DNA of 64,000 nucleotides from Manis javanica (GCF_040802235.1 NC_133162.1:1133501-1197500), one strand, 5' to 3'; shown: positions 24,941 to 37,967, numbered from the stretch's first letter. A program made the numbers and translations. Notes: generated by a model from the letters alone, not told the origin.

Positions 24941-25387
24941 TCCTCGTTAGTATTTTCAGCAAGGAAAACAAACAGAAATGAGTAACTGCAGTTCCACATG
25001 TCCATATGGGCAAACTTCAAAAAAACAGTGCTGAGCAGAAAACCAGGAGATGGTATGATAAACACGCAACAGTTCAGCAAGCGGCCCTTTAACCACACCC
25101 TGAATCCCTGTGGCTTGTGGGGGGAAGCGGCACCGGGCGAGCTCGTGGCCTGCAAGGTCCGGGTGACGCTGACTTTCCCCATGCTGTGCTCGGGGGGCAA
25201 AGCTCTTCATTCTCAGTACCCCTTCCACCGCGCGTGTATGGCCACGCTACGTGCCCTTGAGGGGCAGCAGTGCAGAGGCTGTACACATCAGCCAGCCCCC
25301 CTCCTGTGTCACACCTGTTTCCGTAACAGGTCCCAGGAACTTATGAAGGCAGCATTTTAAGCCAACTTTTACTTTATGAAGACTTAC

Positions 25388-25446
25388 CTACCTCCACAGG
25401 TAACATCTTGTTAGGATCTCTTTCCAAAAGCAAAGTTTTCAAATGT
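25388..25446 (-). CDS. LRRC27: LRRC27 exon 4 (leucine-rich repeat)
   Basis: This is a 59-base exon: one base completing a codon, 19 codons (HLKTLLLERDPNKMLPVEV) and one base. Human LRRC27 has HLKTLLLERNPIKMLPVEL here, so the match is nearly perfect. The acceptor is a T-rich tract ending TTTAAAG, and the donor is G followed by GTAAGT. The residues form one leucine-rich repeat unit. The exon must be entered with two bases of a codon in hand; exon 3 as it stands (129 bases) does not provide that phase. Confidence 0.9.
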
Positions 25447-26899
25447 CTTTAAAACAAAACAAAAATATATATCATTCAAAAAGCAGAAAATAAAATGACC
25501 ATCCCTAAAATATAGCCTCAAATTACTCCATTTATCTTCTGTTTAAGAGAATGACTTCAATACAGACAACACACGTCCCAACAGGCTGACATGCACACCC
25601 AGCACTAGCACCTCTGAGCCGGCCAGGCTCTCAGCCTGGCACTGCTGAGATTGGGGACAGGCCATTCCTGGGGAGGGCTGCCCCAGCTCTGTGGGGTGCT
25701 CAGTAGTATCCTGGCCTCTCCCCACTGCCAGGGTATCGCCCAGTCCAAGTTGTGACAAACACACCATGTCCAGACGATGTCCACTGGAGCAAAACCGCCT
25801 GGCCTGAGAGCCAGCTCAGGTGGCCACATCTCCCAGCGGTATCCTCACTGCACACCAGGGCTTCCTGGGGTCTGGCACGTCTCCATGGTCAAGTGTGTGG
25901 GCTCATGTCGCAGAGCAGGGCCCTGCTCCGGGGTGAAGGAGGCGTGTGGGGAGGACTCTGAGGAGCGGCAGCAAGGAGACCTGGTCTAGGGGGTGACTCT
26001 CCATGCACTGGCCTCGATGCCCTCTCTCATCTAACACCCGTTACTGTCTCCTACAACATTTAGCACAAAATACATCACAGACAGACAGGAGAGATGGAAG
26101 GGACCCAGCAGACAGTTACCCGCCAAATGATGTGGAAATTCCATCTTGAACTTCCGCTTGGCCCTTCTGCGTTCTTTTATTTTTCACATTGAATTCTTAG
26201 AACTGTATCATATGCTAATGATCTATTTCTCTGACTTGTCAGAGATCAGCAGCTGCAACCTGGCATGGGAAGACTGCATGGGCCCTGGCCCAGTCAGTGT
26301 TTTCCGCCAGGGGCCCGAAGGCTCCTTCTCCAGGGGACCCAGGTAGAGGGCAGGACCCTGTCCCTCATCCCTTCTGCACCTGCTCCATCACAGGCTTCAG
26401 CAAGAGACTTCTGAAGAATTGTTGCAACTGCTGCCGCACCTCATTCCCAGGAAGGTCTGCCAGCCCAGTGTCCCCACTCACAGCATGGAGCAGGCTGTCC
26501 CGAGGCTGGGGTGCTCAGGGCCGCTCACCGAGGCTCGGGCTGCTCTGTAGGGGATGGCTGCTCGCCACATGGAGACCCCATAAACCCCTGGAGGAAAGCC
26601 CTGCTGGCTTGGCAGAGGCACCGTGCCCTCAGCAGCCCCAGGAAGCCAAGGTCTGCAGCGCAGACCCCTCTGTGTCCCCTGTCTGCAGCTTTCCTTTCCC
26701 CAAACACGTCTGCAGAGAGGTGGCTGCACGTGCAGGCCGCTGAGCACACTCACTAACCCCACGGATGAACTGAGGCTGCGGAGACGGGTCTCACTCGGCA
26801 GTGGAAGGCGAAAAACCAAAATCCAACACCACTGGCCAGGGCACCCAAGATTTGAAAGAAGAAACCATGATTTTCCCAACACTCAATCGACAGTTCTAG

Positions 26900-27900
26900 T
26901 AAGTATCTCATTAAAATTAAGTGCAGTTTTTTGATTGGCACCCCCCAAAGCAAAATCAGATTACTGGAGGAGTAGATAATTTTCTTTCCATTTACTTCCC
27001 TGGATGTTCCTTACTTGAAACTTAATAAACTCTATGAATTAAACATTTGTTGATGTACACAAAGGTGAATTGCTTCAACATTGTTACTGCAACCAATTGC
27101 TTTGGTTTGGTCCCCTTAATTTTGCCGACAGAGAAACGGCCCATGAGGACTGTGTTTGCTGTTCAAGGCCTCCTCAACCACCCCAGACGGCTGCAAAGCG
27201 CCTCCCCAGTCTGACTGGTCTTCCCTGAAGCCTAGCGGGCCTGTCACGGTGGGGAGCGGTTGGCTGGCAGTGCGCAGGGGATTTTTCTACCATATATAGT
27301 ATCACAATATTCTCATGCACACCTCAAATGACAAATTAATAAATGTTAATCCCTTCAATACTATCATGATCCACCGATCATCTCACTCCGTGGGCTTTCC
27401 ACAGAACACATTAAGTCATGTACTGATCCGGAGTTACTGCCTACAGAGGCAGATATGCTAGTGCACATTTCCTAAATCTCTCTCTCTGCTGGCAAGCTCA
27501 CTCATTGAAGACATTGAGAAAAGGGGAGAATATTAATATTGGCATGTTTTAATTAGGCTTTCTGGAAAGTTTAAAGCTTTAAAAGAAACATAATTACTTA
27601 AAATTTTTTATTATATCTTCCAGCTTTTCAGCAAGCTGATCTGATTTTAATGACATAATGGGTTATAAATCACATGCAAAATTATATATTAAACAATATT
27701 AAGCAACTTGCTTTTACTGGCAAAATTAAAGAACTCCAAAATTTGAGAACTGTGTGTTTATTTTAGAAGAAGGAACAGTGCTGATGGGAATAGGCTTTGG
27801 TTTATTTTTACACTGAGTAGCAATTGCTCTCCAGAACTGTGTCCATGATAAAGCAATTCACAGACAAATGGCCCTAAATTATTCTAATGACGGAAGATGA
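26900..27900. other. AT-rich non-repeat block in the LRRC27 intron
   Basis: About one kilobase with a much lower G+C than its surroundings and no L1, SINE or LTR signature that I recognise. It is rich in TAAT and ATTA cores ('tttaattaggctttctgg' near 27549, 'gattttaatgacataatggg' near 27645). No coding potential was seen. It may be an old unclassified repeat or a conserved non-coding element. Confidence 0.4.
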
Positions 27901-29506
27901 TGAGCTTGTGAGAACTAAGCCTTTCCAAACCGCCCTAAACCGCAATCTCAGAAGACTCACGGGGCTACTTGGGTCAGGCTGTAAGGGACAAGGTGGGAGC
28001 AGGCCCAGAGAACAGTCAGCCACTCGCCACACAACCGGCTGGCAGACGAGGGCTCAGCAAATGTGCCCAGCCCCAGCTGGAGCTGAGGACACTGCTCTGT
28101 GTGGCCAGTGGCACAACCCACAGCAGGGGTCTGCTCTGCAGACCTCTGTCCCCAGGCGCTCCAGAGAGATGGCTCCCAACTGTTCCCACCCTGCCGGAGG
28201 TGCAAGCTTGTGGTGAGAAATTAGTGCTTTCCTTGCAGAGCCTGAAAAGGCACAAATGATTCAAGACTTCCTCTTACTGTTACATGTGACAAAATATTCA
28301 CTTCCAAAAAAATACTTTTAAAAACAGTGAGCCACAGTGCAGGCAAGGAAAGGGCCTCCCACAGGCCTCCACTCTGCTGTTTCGGCAGCCCTGTGGCTCT
28401 CTGCAGACACAGTGCTTCAGGTAAGAACTGGGGTCACCCCTGGGCAGCTCTCGGCCACACGCCCTGCGCCCAACCTGAATGCCACCGACTCCCGATCTCC
28501 CCCAGCTCTGACTTGCCCGGCGGCTGCCTCCTGGGTGGACTGGGCGGCAGCCTCTAACTGGCTCGCGGCCACCCCCCCACCATTCCTCACAGAGCGCCCC
28601 CAAGGCCAAGTCAAACTCCAGCCCTCTGATACAGACGCTGTGACTTCCAGGCTTCCAGGATGAAATCCAGAATTGCAAGGACACCCACGAGCCTGGCAGA
28701 ACCTCTCAGCCTCAGCATGCCTCTCTGGCTCCCCTGCCCCCACACCGGCCTTCCTGTGCCCCCGCATCTGGCAAGCACGTGCCCGCCTCAGGGCCCCTGT
28801 GGGCCTCCCCCCACCCAGGTCGCGGAGCCCTCACAGGGGGGCTGAACATCGGGAGGTTTTCAAAAGGTCAAGAAACACCAGTGTGGAGACATGTGGGCAC
28901 TGAAGGCAAAGGGCGGGATGAGGGCGACCTCAGTTAGGATGGCTCCCAGCTGACCTTTGGCTGCTGGGGAGGAGGGGCAGGCGAGGGGTCGAAGGGCATG
29001 TGGCATTCGCTCTAGAAGTAGAGCGCAAGGAACTCCCTGCAGTCAGCGGCAGGAATGTGGCAGGATGGCACACACATTGCTCACCTTGGGGTTCCCAGTG
29101 GTCCGACATGGACTGCCTGCCCTCTGTTCACCAAGAACCAGAGCAGATACACACGGGCCCTCAGGAGTGGGGGCTGCTTGTAACTCAGCAGTAGTTCCCA
29201 CCCCTCAGTTAGCTTCTCGTGATGAGTCAGAGATGGAACCACATGTTGCAAAAACTGCGTGGACACTTCAGCAAAGGCACTGTGGCTACCAGCATTCTTT
29301 GTGGGATTGAATATTCTAAATTGTAAGTGCATGTGGTACATTCAACCATTGCACCTCTGAGCAGGCTTTAAAAAATGCCATTAAATGCTTCTATTCTGAA
29401 ACCAAAACTAAAATTCAAGCAGCAGTAGGGCTTGGCAGCAAAAGACAGGCACTCAGATATTCTAGAGATGATGATTCTTAGGTCTGGAAAGTAAACACAC
29501 AACTTA

Positions 29507-29662
<156 letters not shown>

Positions 29663-30454
29663 TCATCAACCACCTAACTTTGAAGGCGTCCCCAGAGAAC
29701 CTCCAGCAATTGCAACCATACACACCAAGTTAAGAGGAAACCTGAAAACCGTAATACTTTCCCTTCGACAGTTCAAACAGTAGGCACGGGCACCGGGAAG
29801 AGCGGCACCAGGCAGCCCTCAGCTTTCGGAGCTGAGCACAGCCTCCCAACCCCGAGACGCTGCTCTCGCCCATCTGGAGGCTCAAATCGCCTTCGATACC
29901 AAACGGCCTCCCCAAGGCTTGCAAGCCGCCGCTCTCCTTGCCGGCCCACACCCGGTGCCCCTCAGGCCCTGACGGTCTTCCCCAGTGCCCGCCGCAGCTC
30001 TGCGCTCCGAGCCACTAGCAGGAGCCATGCCTGGCCCTGGGGACCCAAAGAAATAATTAAAGGGAAGCTAAGAGACACATGCCCTGAACTATTTGTGTGG
30101 TTGTCTATGATAAGCAGCCACACACAAACAAGCCCAGTCACCGCCATTCCACAAACAGCTGGGCATGAGAACTCAGCAGAATCTTAAGTCACAGTCATAA
30201 ACAGAATGTAATAGTAAGGAAAGGTGGGAAACCAGATGTGCAACGCCGACTGTGCTGTGTTGGAATGGAGATACATACGATTTTACTGTCATAGTGGCGC
30301 AGGATTATGGGTAGCTTAAAAAATGTTCCTTAGCACTGCTGTTGTGTGTTGCACACATTTACATGACTTCATCGGTTATGTACAGAAATAACTTCTGTCT
30401 ACTGAGGCAGAAGAACACAAATAGATATAAATAGATAAGGTAATATAGATAAGA

Positions 30455-30640
30455 GCAATAGCCTGGTAGCCTGACTTCCTGGTTTCAAGTCTAGGTTACA
30501 AAACCTATTTGCTGAGTGACTTTGAGCCAGTCCCCAAATCTCTCTGTGCTCAGCATCCTCACTGTAAAGCGGGCCACAGGACCCATCCCCAGGGTACAGC
30601 GTGAACCGTGCTTGGCACCCAGGAGCATGGGGCAGTGCCA
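30455..30640 (+). repeat. MIR SINE
   Basis: The order 'gcctgacttcctggtttcaa', 'ttgctgagtgactttgagcc', 'ctctctgtgctcagcatcct' and 'cactgtaaagcgggc' is that of a MIR core and its 3' half. It lies between LRRC27 exons 2 and 3, in the opposite orientation to the gene. Confidence 0.85.
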
Positions 30641-31118
30641 GCCATGTGACTGTTGCCTTTTCTACTGAAGAGCACCATGCAAAGTGTACCAGGCTGCTCT
30701 TCCCCTCCCACAGTCTCATGACACTCAATTCTGCCTCCAGTACCATCTTCCACGTGCTTTCTAGCTACAAAGTGCACCTCAAGCTCCTCAGGGTCTATAG
30801 CTCTGATTGGGCCCCTCACCCAAAGACTAGTTTCCAAGGTAATAAAACTTATACTGACATCTCTGTCTTCTGAAAGGCATAGTTACAAAGTGTCTTTGTA
30901 AAGGCTGAAGAAGGATTTTGGAATTTCCTCCTTCCTTTATGCACAAAGGTAATAACCTCATGATACAGCTGGACTCCTCCCGCAGAGTTGAGAGCATTTC
31001 TTCGTTAAAAGTTACACCCACAGAGGGAAGCCTTGATGACCTAGTAACTTCACCGGGTGGTTGCTAAGGTAGGAAACTGCAGCCCAGGGTGGGCCTGCCC
31101 ATCTGAACTGTTTGCTCA

Positions 31119-31394
<276 letters not shown>

Positions 31395-32229
31395 TCATTC
31401 TTCTCGGTCTGGACCCACCTGCAGATGGGGACACACAGCTACAACTGGGCACCCCGACACAGTAACAGGTGGGAGGGGTCAGCTATGGGGCAGATCTGCA
31501 ACAGTTTCGCTTGTTTACAAAACCATCTGTTAATAACAGTATGGTAAGCTTGTAAGAAAAAAAGCACTAGAACAAAATAAGTTGATTAGTGTTCTGTTCT
31601 TCCCTTTGTACTGACTTTGGTTTTTAACAAAATTAGGATTCCAAGGTTTAGTGCTTAACTCCTGGAAAATGCAATGAGGCAAAATAGGAGTGGTTATTTT
31701 AGGGATGAAAACAGATCAGAACTCTGTGAAGTCCGAAAAGCAGTGCATGTGTTCCGCACAACGTGTGTGTGTGTGTTGCGGGGGTGGGTACTCCTAGGTT
31801 TGCAGTTTCTTCCTTCCACTGTGGTTCTGTGCCCTTTCCACCAGGCATTAAGCAACTCGTGGCCAGGACCCCTGCCAGTTTCGTTGACTATTTTGGCTCA
31901 GTGACCAGTCCTGGGTCTGGCCAGCATAAAGTTGAGCGCTGGGAAAGTTTTTGGTAGTTTGGCAATACTTCTGCTCAACCCGAAGTTCAAGAATTGCTGC
32001 TCACCAAAACCTCAGTGGGGGAGGCACACTTCCACTGTAGTTCCAGGACTACAATGCAGCAATTTCGCCAGCAATGCAGACCCGCACCGCAGCACTGAAG
32101 GCCGCGATTCCTTCGCCAGCACGCCCCACGCCACGGCCCGGCCACCAGCACAGTGCACGTGCGGCCCCCCGGATGCCGTTTGGGTGAGTTAAGGAATTGT
32201 CCAAAGTTAGGAGGCACACAGGCGCGACC

Positions 32230-32860
32230 CCAAGAGGCCCCTGGGCCCCTCACTGTGAGTCACAGGACGCGGAGGGACGGACGCCTCACCTCCTGCACCT
32301 CCCGATAGGAGCGCCGTCCGAAAACCGAGAGTCCTCAGCAGGCCCGGGGGCCGGGGGGCGCTCCCGTGGAGGCTGCTCGGGCCCCAGCGCCCGGCCTCGG
32401 GGCCCATCCGTTCCAGGCCTGGGGGAGCGGCCTTTGTCGGGCTCTCCTCCTCTCCCCGGCCCCCCAGCTTCTGGCGCCCAGTCTCGCCTCCCGCGCCCCT
32501 ACCGCGCTGCCCCCCAGAACACAGCCTGCGCCCCCAGCCCCGTCTCACCTGCGGCGCCCCCGGCCCGACATCCCCGCCCCGGCTCCCCCAGCCTTCCCTG
32601 CGGCTCCGCTGCGCCCCGAGAACGCTGGCATCTCGCGGGCGCGGAGAGAGGCAGCCCGCGGCCCAGTAATGCAGGCCACCGTACCCACGCGGTCGTCATG
32701 GAGACGCAGGCCGGACGGGAGCCCGCAGGCGCCAAGCCGCGCGGAGGGCGCGCGGCCGCGGAGGGTGTGGTGCGCCTGCGCACGGGGCTCCTGCGCCCTG
32801 ACGCCAGCGAGCTGGGATTCCGGCGCCGCGTCTGCATGGCTCTCGGTGACGCGGACACGG
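32230..32860. promoter_or_regulatory. LRRC27: CpG island and promoter of LRRC27
   Basis: A CpG-dense stretch with a minus-strand splice donor (CGCCGCAG followed by GTGAGA at 32548) that would join the first non-coding exon to exon 2. No TATA box is evident. The transcription start cannot be fixed from sequence; it should lie to the right of about 32630. Open frames of 337 codons (plus) and 232 codons (minus) in the island are attributable to base composition. Confidence 0.75.
32549..32660 (-). other. LRRC27: LRRC27 exon 1 (5' leader; right border unknown)
   Basis: The left border is a good donor in the CpG island, 1.1 kb from exon 2. The exon contains an ATG at 32631-32629 that opens a frame different from the main one and, after splicing, runs 96 codons into exon 2 past the LRRC27 start. 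The 5' end is arbitrary here. Confidence 0.55.
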
Positions 32861-33930
32861 AGGCTTTGGGGTGTTCTGGACAAGGGGCACGTGTGTGCCG
32901 AAGCCCGGAGGGTCGTGATGCTCTTGGAGGACGTTTGTGGGGTCCCGGGGTCCTTGTCCAGCGACCGCGGTGCCAAGAATCGAGAGTCCTTTCCGTTGTT
33001 TGCTTCGCCGTCTGCGGCAGGCAGGCCTGGCTCCGGATGACCACAGCGCTGCTGTCGCATCGTCACACGAACCCCATCGTGGGGAGAAGGGGCCTCTCCT
33101 TCTGTCCCAAGGAAGCATTCCTCCCGGAAGCCCCGTTCAGTTGCTGCCAGGATCCCGTCCAGGTTGCTCTTACCTGCACCAGTCGCCACAGGGCAGCTGT
33201 GACCACGTGATTCAGGCCCCTCGGGACTTCCCTGTGGGGTCACCGCTACCGGCCAGACGCAGCTCCCTCAGGGAGTGATGTCGTCAAGGGAACTGTGACC
33301 TCCTGCGGATGTGGAGCCGGGTGGACAGTCCCTGAGGTGTTATCCTTGCCTGAGGCTGCAGCTTGAAGTGTGCAGAGCAGGTGGTCAAGAAGAAAGGCTG
33401 GAGGCAAAGCGGGAGCCCTGAAGACGAACCTGCAGTGAGCACAAGCTGGACCTGCAGGATGACCTGATCCAGTGGTGTCCTGCACCCCTGCAGGGGTCCT
33501 GCAATGGTACCACTGGTGCCATTCATCACAGACTGCAGACGCGCCTGCTGGAAAAGCCAAGCCGGCTGAAGAGGTGGGCAGCTATGCACCTGCCTGTCAT
33601 TAGTGAGGTGTGCCAGCAAATAAGGACAACGTGTGAGCTGCAGCCACACCTGAGCCCCTGCACCGACCTTCCAAGTATAAAAACACAGGGCTGATGCTTC
33701 ATGCCCCCCACCAGAATCTCTCCAAAAATTACCCTTTGGGCCCAGTTAGAATCCTTGCACAAGGAGAATTCTGCAGAAAGTGCAGTCTAACTACGTTGGC
33801 ACATCACAAAGCCACCACAATACCTGGAAATAAATTGGTATTTTTTAAAGTGAGGAAAGGGAGTGTCTGGTCACTGAGCAGGCAACCAAAACTATTAGCT
33901 ACAAAGGCCAGGGCAGATTTTATGTTGGTT
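32861..33930. other. Intergenic between LRRC27 and STK32C
   Basis: This is moderately GC-rich DNA upstream of both divergent genes. No exon or repeat was recognised. Its GC content falls to the right, towards the mobile-element cluster. Confidence 0.5.
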
Positions 33931-33934
33931 TCAT

Positions 33935-34182
33935 AATCATTCAGTTTTAAATACTTCCTAATTATCCTTGTGATTTATTATTTGGTCCATGGATTATATT
34001 ATAAGTCTATTGCTTAATTTCCGAAAGTTTGTAGACTTTTAGGTTATCTTTTATTGTTGATGTCCTATTTAATGTCACTGTGTTCAGACAACATTCTGTA
34101 TATTTTAAACTTTTGAAATTTACTCAAACCTGAGTTTGTTTGTTTGTTTTTGTCACAAGACATGACTTATCTCTCTGAGTAT
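33935..34182 (-). mobile_element. Antisense L1 fragment (ORF2 endonuclease region)
   Basis: The T-rich text 'tttggtccatggattatatt', 'taatttccgaaagtttgtag' and 'cactgtgttcagacaacatt' is the reverse complement of the L1 ORF2 endonuclease segment. It ends against the LTR at 34187. The antisense L1 text at 36850-37967 comes from the adjoining upstream part of an L1, so the two may be halves of one element. Confidence 0.7.
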
Positions 34183-34186
34183 TCCT

Positions 34187-34560
34187 TGTTGTCTTGCCAG
34201 TGGGTTTCAGCCCAGGACAAGCTCACTATTCAATGGGACTGAAAAAATGACAGTGGAACGTTCTTGGGGTGAAAGGGTCATACCCAACTTTATTCCCACG
34301 GTGGCAGGTTAATCATTAGAACCCCGTCCACTCAGAGCGAGTCCGCACGCAGCAAGCCTGTCTCTGCCTCTGGGCCTCTCAGTCTCTGTCCTCGGTGCTG
34401 CCTCCACTCCAGCCTCTGCTCTCCTGCAGCCGTGCGGCCCAGAGCGCTGGGTGGAGCTCTTTATATAGAGTCAATAACAACGTATTGCCCACACGTGTAT
34501 AATGAACGGGCCGACCAGGGCAGGTGAGAATCCTGGTCATAGGAACTCCCACTCTTTCCA
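34187..34560 (-). mobile_element. LTR copy 1, class unassigned
   Basis: On the minus strand the block runs from TGGAAAGAG to CAAGACAACA (TG...CA ends). It carries CTATATAAAG (34459-34468) and AATAAA (34289-34294) about 165 bases apart, the promoter and poly(A) layout of a retroviral LTR. A second, diverged copy in the same orientation is at 37968-38390. Shared stretches include 'cccacggtggcaggt', 'cactcagagcgagtcc' and 'tgggtggagctctttatata'. I do not know the family name. Confidence 0.75.
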
Positions 34561-34770
34561 TACTTGTATGTGTGAAAGTAATGTGTAATATTCAGTTCTT
34601 GGTAATACTGTTCTACAGATGTCAATTAGGCCAAGCTGGGTAATATTGTTCCACAAGCCTCTATATCATGAGTGATTCCGCATGTGTGGACATGTTCCAT
34701 CACTTACTGTGGGGGGAGCACTTGCATCTCACTGTGGTTGTGGATTTGTCTGTTTTTTCTCAGGTTGCAG

Positions 34771-35274
34771 TATTAGCAGGGTTCTCCAGAGAAACAGAAC
34801 CACTTGAATATATAGGGATACACATAAAAGGAAATTTATTACAGAAACTGACACACCATTAAGGAGGTCTGGGAGCCCAAGGTTTGCCACCTGCCAGCCG
34901 GCTAGAGCTGAAGGCCCGATAACCAGGGAATAGAGCACATGGGATGGGCGAGGCTGGCGTAGGTGCCCGAGTCCGAAGGCCCCAGAATCAGAAGCTCCAA
35001 TGTCCAAGGGCAAGAAAAGACGGACAGCATGGCTCAAGGAGAAACTGTTTTTCCTTTGCTTTTTTGTTTTCTGCTCCGTCCCTCAGCTGACTGGACGAGG
35101 CCACCCCTGATGGGGAGGGCAATCAACTTTACTCAATTCAAATTCTAATCTCAAAGTAGATTCAGATGCTTCTCTCTTCCAGAACCATCCTCACAGACAC
35201 ACCAAGAACCAGTTTCCCAGCTACCTGGGCATCCCTCAGTCCAGTCAAGTCGTCACATAAAATTAACCATCACA
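34771..35274 (-). mobile_element. MLT2-type (ERV-L class) solo LTR, reverse
   Basis: The block opens 'tattagcagggttctccag' with 'agaaacagaacc' and closes 'gtcacataaaattaaccatc'. These are the reversed ends of the MLT2 group of ERV-L LTRs. In between, 'agtccgaaggccccagaatc' and 'gggagggcaatcaactttac' follow in the expected order. It is nearly full length and flanked by unrelated sequence, so it is probably a solo LTR. Confidence 0.78.
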
Positions 35275-35699
35275 AGGCCGCCCTTTGTCAACCTGGCCCC
35301 CTTACGCATCTCCTAAAGCCATGCTGAATCTCCAAGTAAAGATAATCATGAGGCTTAAGTTCCACCTGATGGGACACAACTATCCTGCCCACACCTGCAG
35401 AGCACCAGTGCCTTCCCCTGTGGGCAGTAACAGGGTGGAACTCAGCCACTGAAGGCATGGTGGGCGTGGCTCCTGCGACGGACCCCAGAGCCAAGCGCGA
35501 TCTGAATAATCTGACTCAAGTAGGTCTGTGCAGTTGGCTGGTCATCCTGCTGTTCCTAGAAGGAAACTAGAGAGGAAGCCAATTAAATTCTTACTTGATC
35601 TCTATTAACATAAAAGTAGAGAGTCATGGCCCCTCAGTTAATTCCCTGACATAAGTCAGTTTACAGACCCAAAATCCCAGAATGAAGGGGACGCTGGGT

Positions 35700-36835
35700 C
35701 TCCTTGAGAAAGCACCCCAGTACATTGCTGAAAATGTGTACTGTTAATCTGTCTCCCAGCCTTTCCCAGGGAGACCTATGCCCTTCACCCTGGAGGCTGT
35801 GTACTGGGAAAAAGGACTAGTCAGACCTCTTAGGGACTACTGGATGTGGCTCTGAACTGACGCTGATTCCCGGAGGATTGGTAGCCACCATTCAGCATGA
35901 AGATGAGGTGACCAATGGAGTTTTAGCCCAGGCTCAGCCCACAGTGGGTCCAGTGAGTCCCAGCACCCATTCTGGGGCTACTTCCCCAGCTCCAGAATGC
36001 ACAGTTGAAGCAGACCTACTTAGCAGCTCACCGAATCCCCACGCTGGCTCCCTGACCTGGGCAGTTGGGCTGTTGTGGTCAGAAAGGCCAAACGGAAACC
36101 CCTGGAAGAGCCCCACCTAGAAAAGCAGTAAGTCAAAGGTGGCACCACCCTCCTGGAGGGCCCGCAGAGATTGGTGCTGCCATCAAGGGCTTGAACGACG
36201 CGGGGTGGTGATTCCCACCCCACCCCCCCTCGGCTGCCTCACTGGGCCTGTGCAGAGGGCAGGTGGGGCCTGGAGGATGACGGTGGGTCACCAGAAGCTT
36301 GACGAGGTGGTGACTCCAGCTGCAGCCCCAGATGTGTTCACTGCTGGAGCAAACCCACACATCCCCGGTACCTGGTGTGCAGGTACTGATCCGGCAAATG
36401 CCTTTCACCAGGACTGTGAGGAAGGTCCACGAGCAGCAGTTTGCTTTTAGCTGGCAAGGCCGGCTTCATGTCCTCCCTCCGGTGCGCACCCCTCCCCAGC
36501 CCTGTGTCATGATTCAATTGGCAGGAATCTTGATCACCTTTCTCTCCCACAGGGTATCGCACTGGTGCATCACACTGACATTATGCTAATGGGACCTAGT
36601 GAGCGGGACGCAGCATCTACACTATACCTGCTGATAGACTGTTTGCACAGCAGAGGGTGGGAGTAAATCCCATTAAAATCCAGGGGCCTTCTACCTCAGG
36701 GAAATTTCTAGGGGCCCAGGGGTTGGCACATGTCAAGATACCCCATCTAAGATAAACGATAAGATGCTGCATCTGCCCTCCTACAACCAAGAAGGAGGCA
36801 CAGTTTGGCTGTAGGTACTGTGAAGCTTCCCATTA
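35700..36835 (+). pseudogene. Endogenous retrovirus pol relic (protease end to reverse transcriptase)
   Basis: Several frames of this stretch read, in order, like the end of a retroviral protease and the reverse-transcriptase core. Visible pieces include 'ggcaaatgcctttcacca', 'tttgcttttagctggcaagg', a degraded active-site region at about 36575-36600 ('cactgacattatgctaatgg') and 'cattaaaatccaggggcc'. The text matches a widespread old mammalian ERV group, probably class III (ERV-L/S-like). Numerous stops and frameshifts mean that no enzyme can be made. It lies on the plus strand, whereas the two similar LTRs on either side are on the minus strand, so they are not its own LTRs. The MLT2-like LTR at 39.17 kb shares its orientation. 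Confidence 0.72.
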
Positions 36836-36849
36836 GGTGCCTACACATC

Positions 36850-37967
36850 TGGTAATATTCCTTGTCTTAAGATCTCCTTTGCCAAATGTAAATATTGCTC
36901 TATCACCTTTCTTAAGATTATATTTGTACAGTATATCTTTTTTCTATCCTTTTATTAATCTCTTTTTGTTAACTTAGTATTTAGGCTATAAACCATCTTT
37001 ATACATCTTTTTAAAACAGCATATGCTCAGGTCTCCCTTTACTACCCAGCCTGACAGTCTCTACCTTTCAATTAAAGTTAAATAGGCCCAATTAAGTTTA
37101 CTGTAACTGGTGATATGGATGGGTTTAAGTCTACCACTCACTTGTCCCGTCTGTTTTTAATTTTTAAAAATCTGTTATTGTTTTGGATTAATAGAGTATT
37201 TCTAGTATGCATTTTTATCCTTTTTTTTAGCTATACCACTTTACCATTTCTTTGTCCACCTTTATTTGTACAATTATCGTATACTTTACTTCTACACATT
37301 ATAGACTTTACAGTGTTATGATTTTCAAAGGAACAATCAGTTATTTTTTTTAAGATATTAAATGTATGGAAAGAAAACAATGTTTTCTACTTACCTACTT
37401 ATTTGACATTTTGGGAACTCTTCATTCTGTTATGTAGGTGCAAGTTTCCCAACAGAATAATTTCCATTCATCTTGAAGAAATTCTTTTTCCATTTCTTAT
37501 GATATTTATGATGCTGGTGACAAATTGTTTTTTTTTTTTTTTATCTCAAAGTGTATTTCTTTGCCTTTATTTTTGAAGACTATCCTCCTTTGATACAAAA
37601 TTCTGTGTTGAAATTTCTTCCTTTTAGCAAAGTCAAGATGCTGTTCAGTTGTTTCCTGGCTTCCACTTCTTCTGTTAAGTCAGCTGCCATTTTTCACAGT
37701 TTTCAAGGTCCCATTCTATCCTGACTTTTCTACATACATCACTGGATTTCTGTTGAGCTGCCTGCATAGTCACTGTTTTTTTTCTTCTACTTTTTCCAAG
37801 ATAATATTAAGCTTGTTAGGAAAAATTTAAATCTCAAATATTGTATTTTTTAGTTCTAGACTGTTTATTTGGTTCTTTTTTAAACTTTCCATTTCACATC
37901 CAAAATTACCATTCTCCTCACCCATAATATACACCTTTTTCTGTACATTTGCTAACAAATTTATAAT
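36850..37967 (-). mobile_element. Antisense L1 fragment (ORF1 end to ORF2 start)
   Basis: The T-rich reverse complement of L1. The inter-ORF region and ORF2 start are at about 36900-37330 ('gcatatgctcaggtctccct', 'gggtttaagtctaccactca'). The ORF1 3' part is at about 37500-37960 ('ggtgacaaattg' followed by a T run, 'ctttgcctttatttttgaag', 'agttctagactgtttatttg'). It ends abruptly at the second LTR copy. Confidence 0.72.

Noticed and set aside
24956-25228. Minus-strand open frame of 90 codons just upstream of LRRC27 exon 4
   Set aside because: It has no LRRC27 similarity and lies inside the intron beyond the L1 border.
31764-31777. GTGTGTGTGTG run as a microsatellite
   Set aside because: It is too short to be meaningful.
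32197-33210. Open frame of 337 codons on the plus strand across the LRRC27 CpG island
   Set aside because: It is antisense to the LRRC27 leader, overlaps long frames on the other strand, and has a composition explained by the island.
36575-36600. Possible functional reverse transcriptase active site
   Set aside because: The surrounding pol relic is broken by stops and frameshifts, so it is a fossil and not a usable gene.
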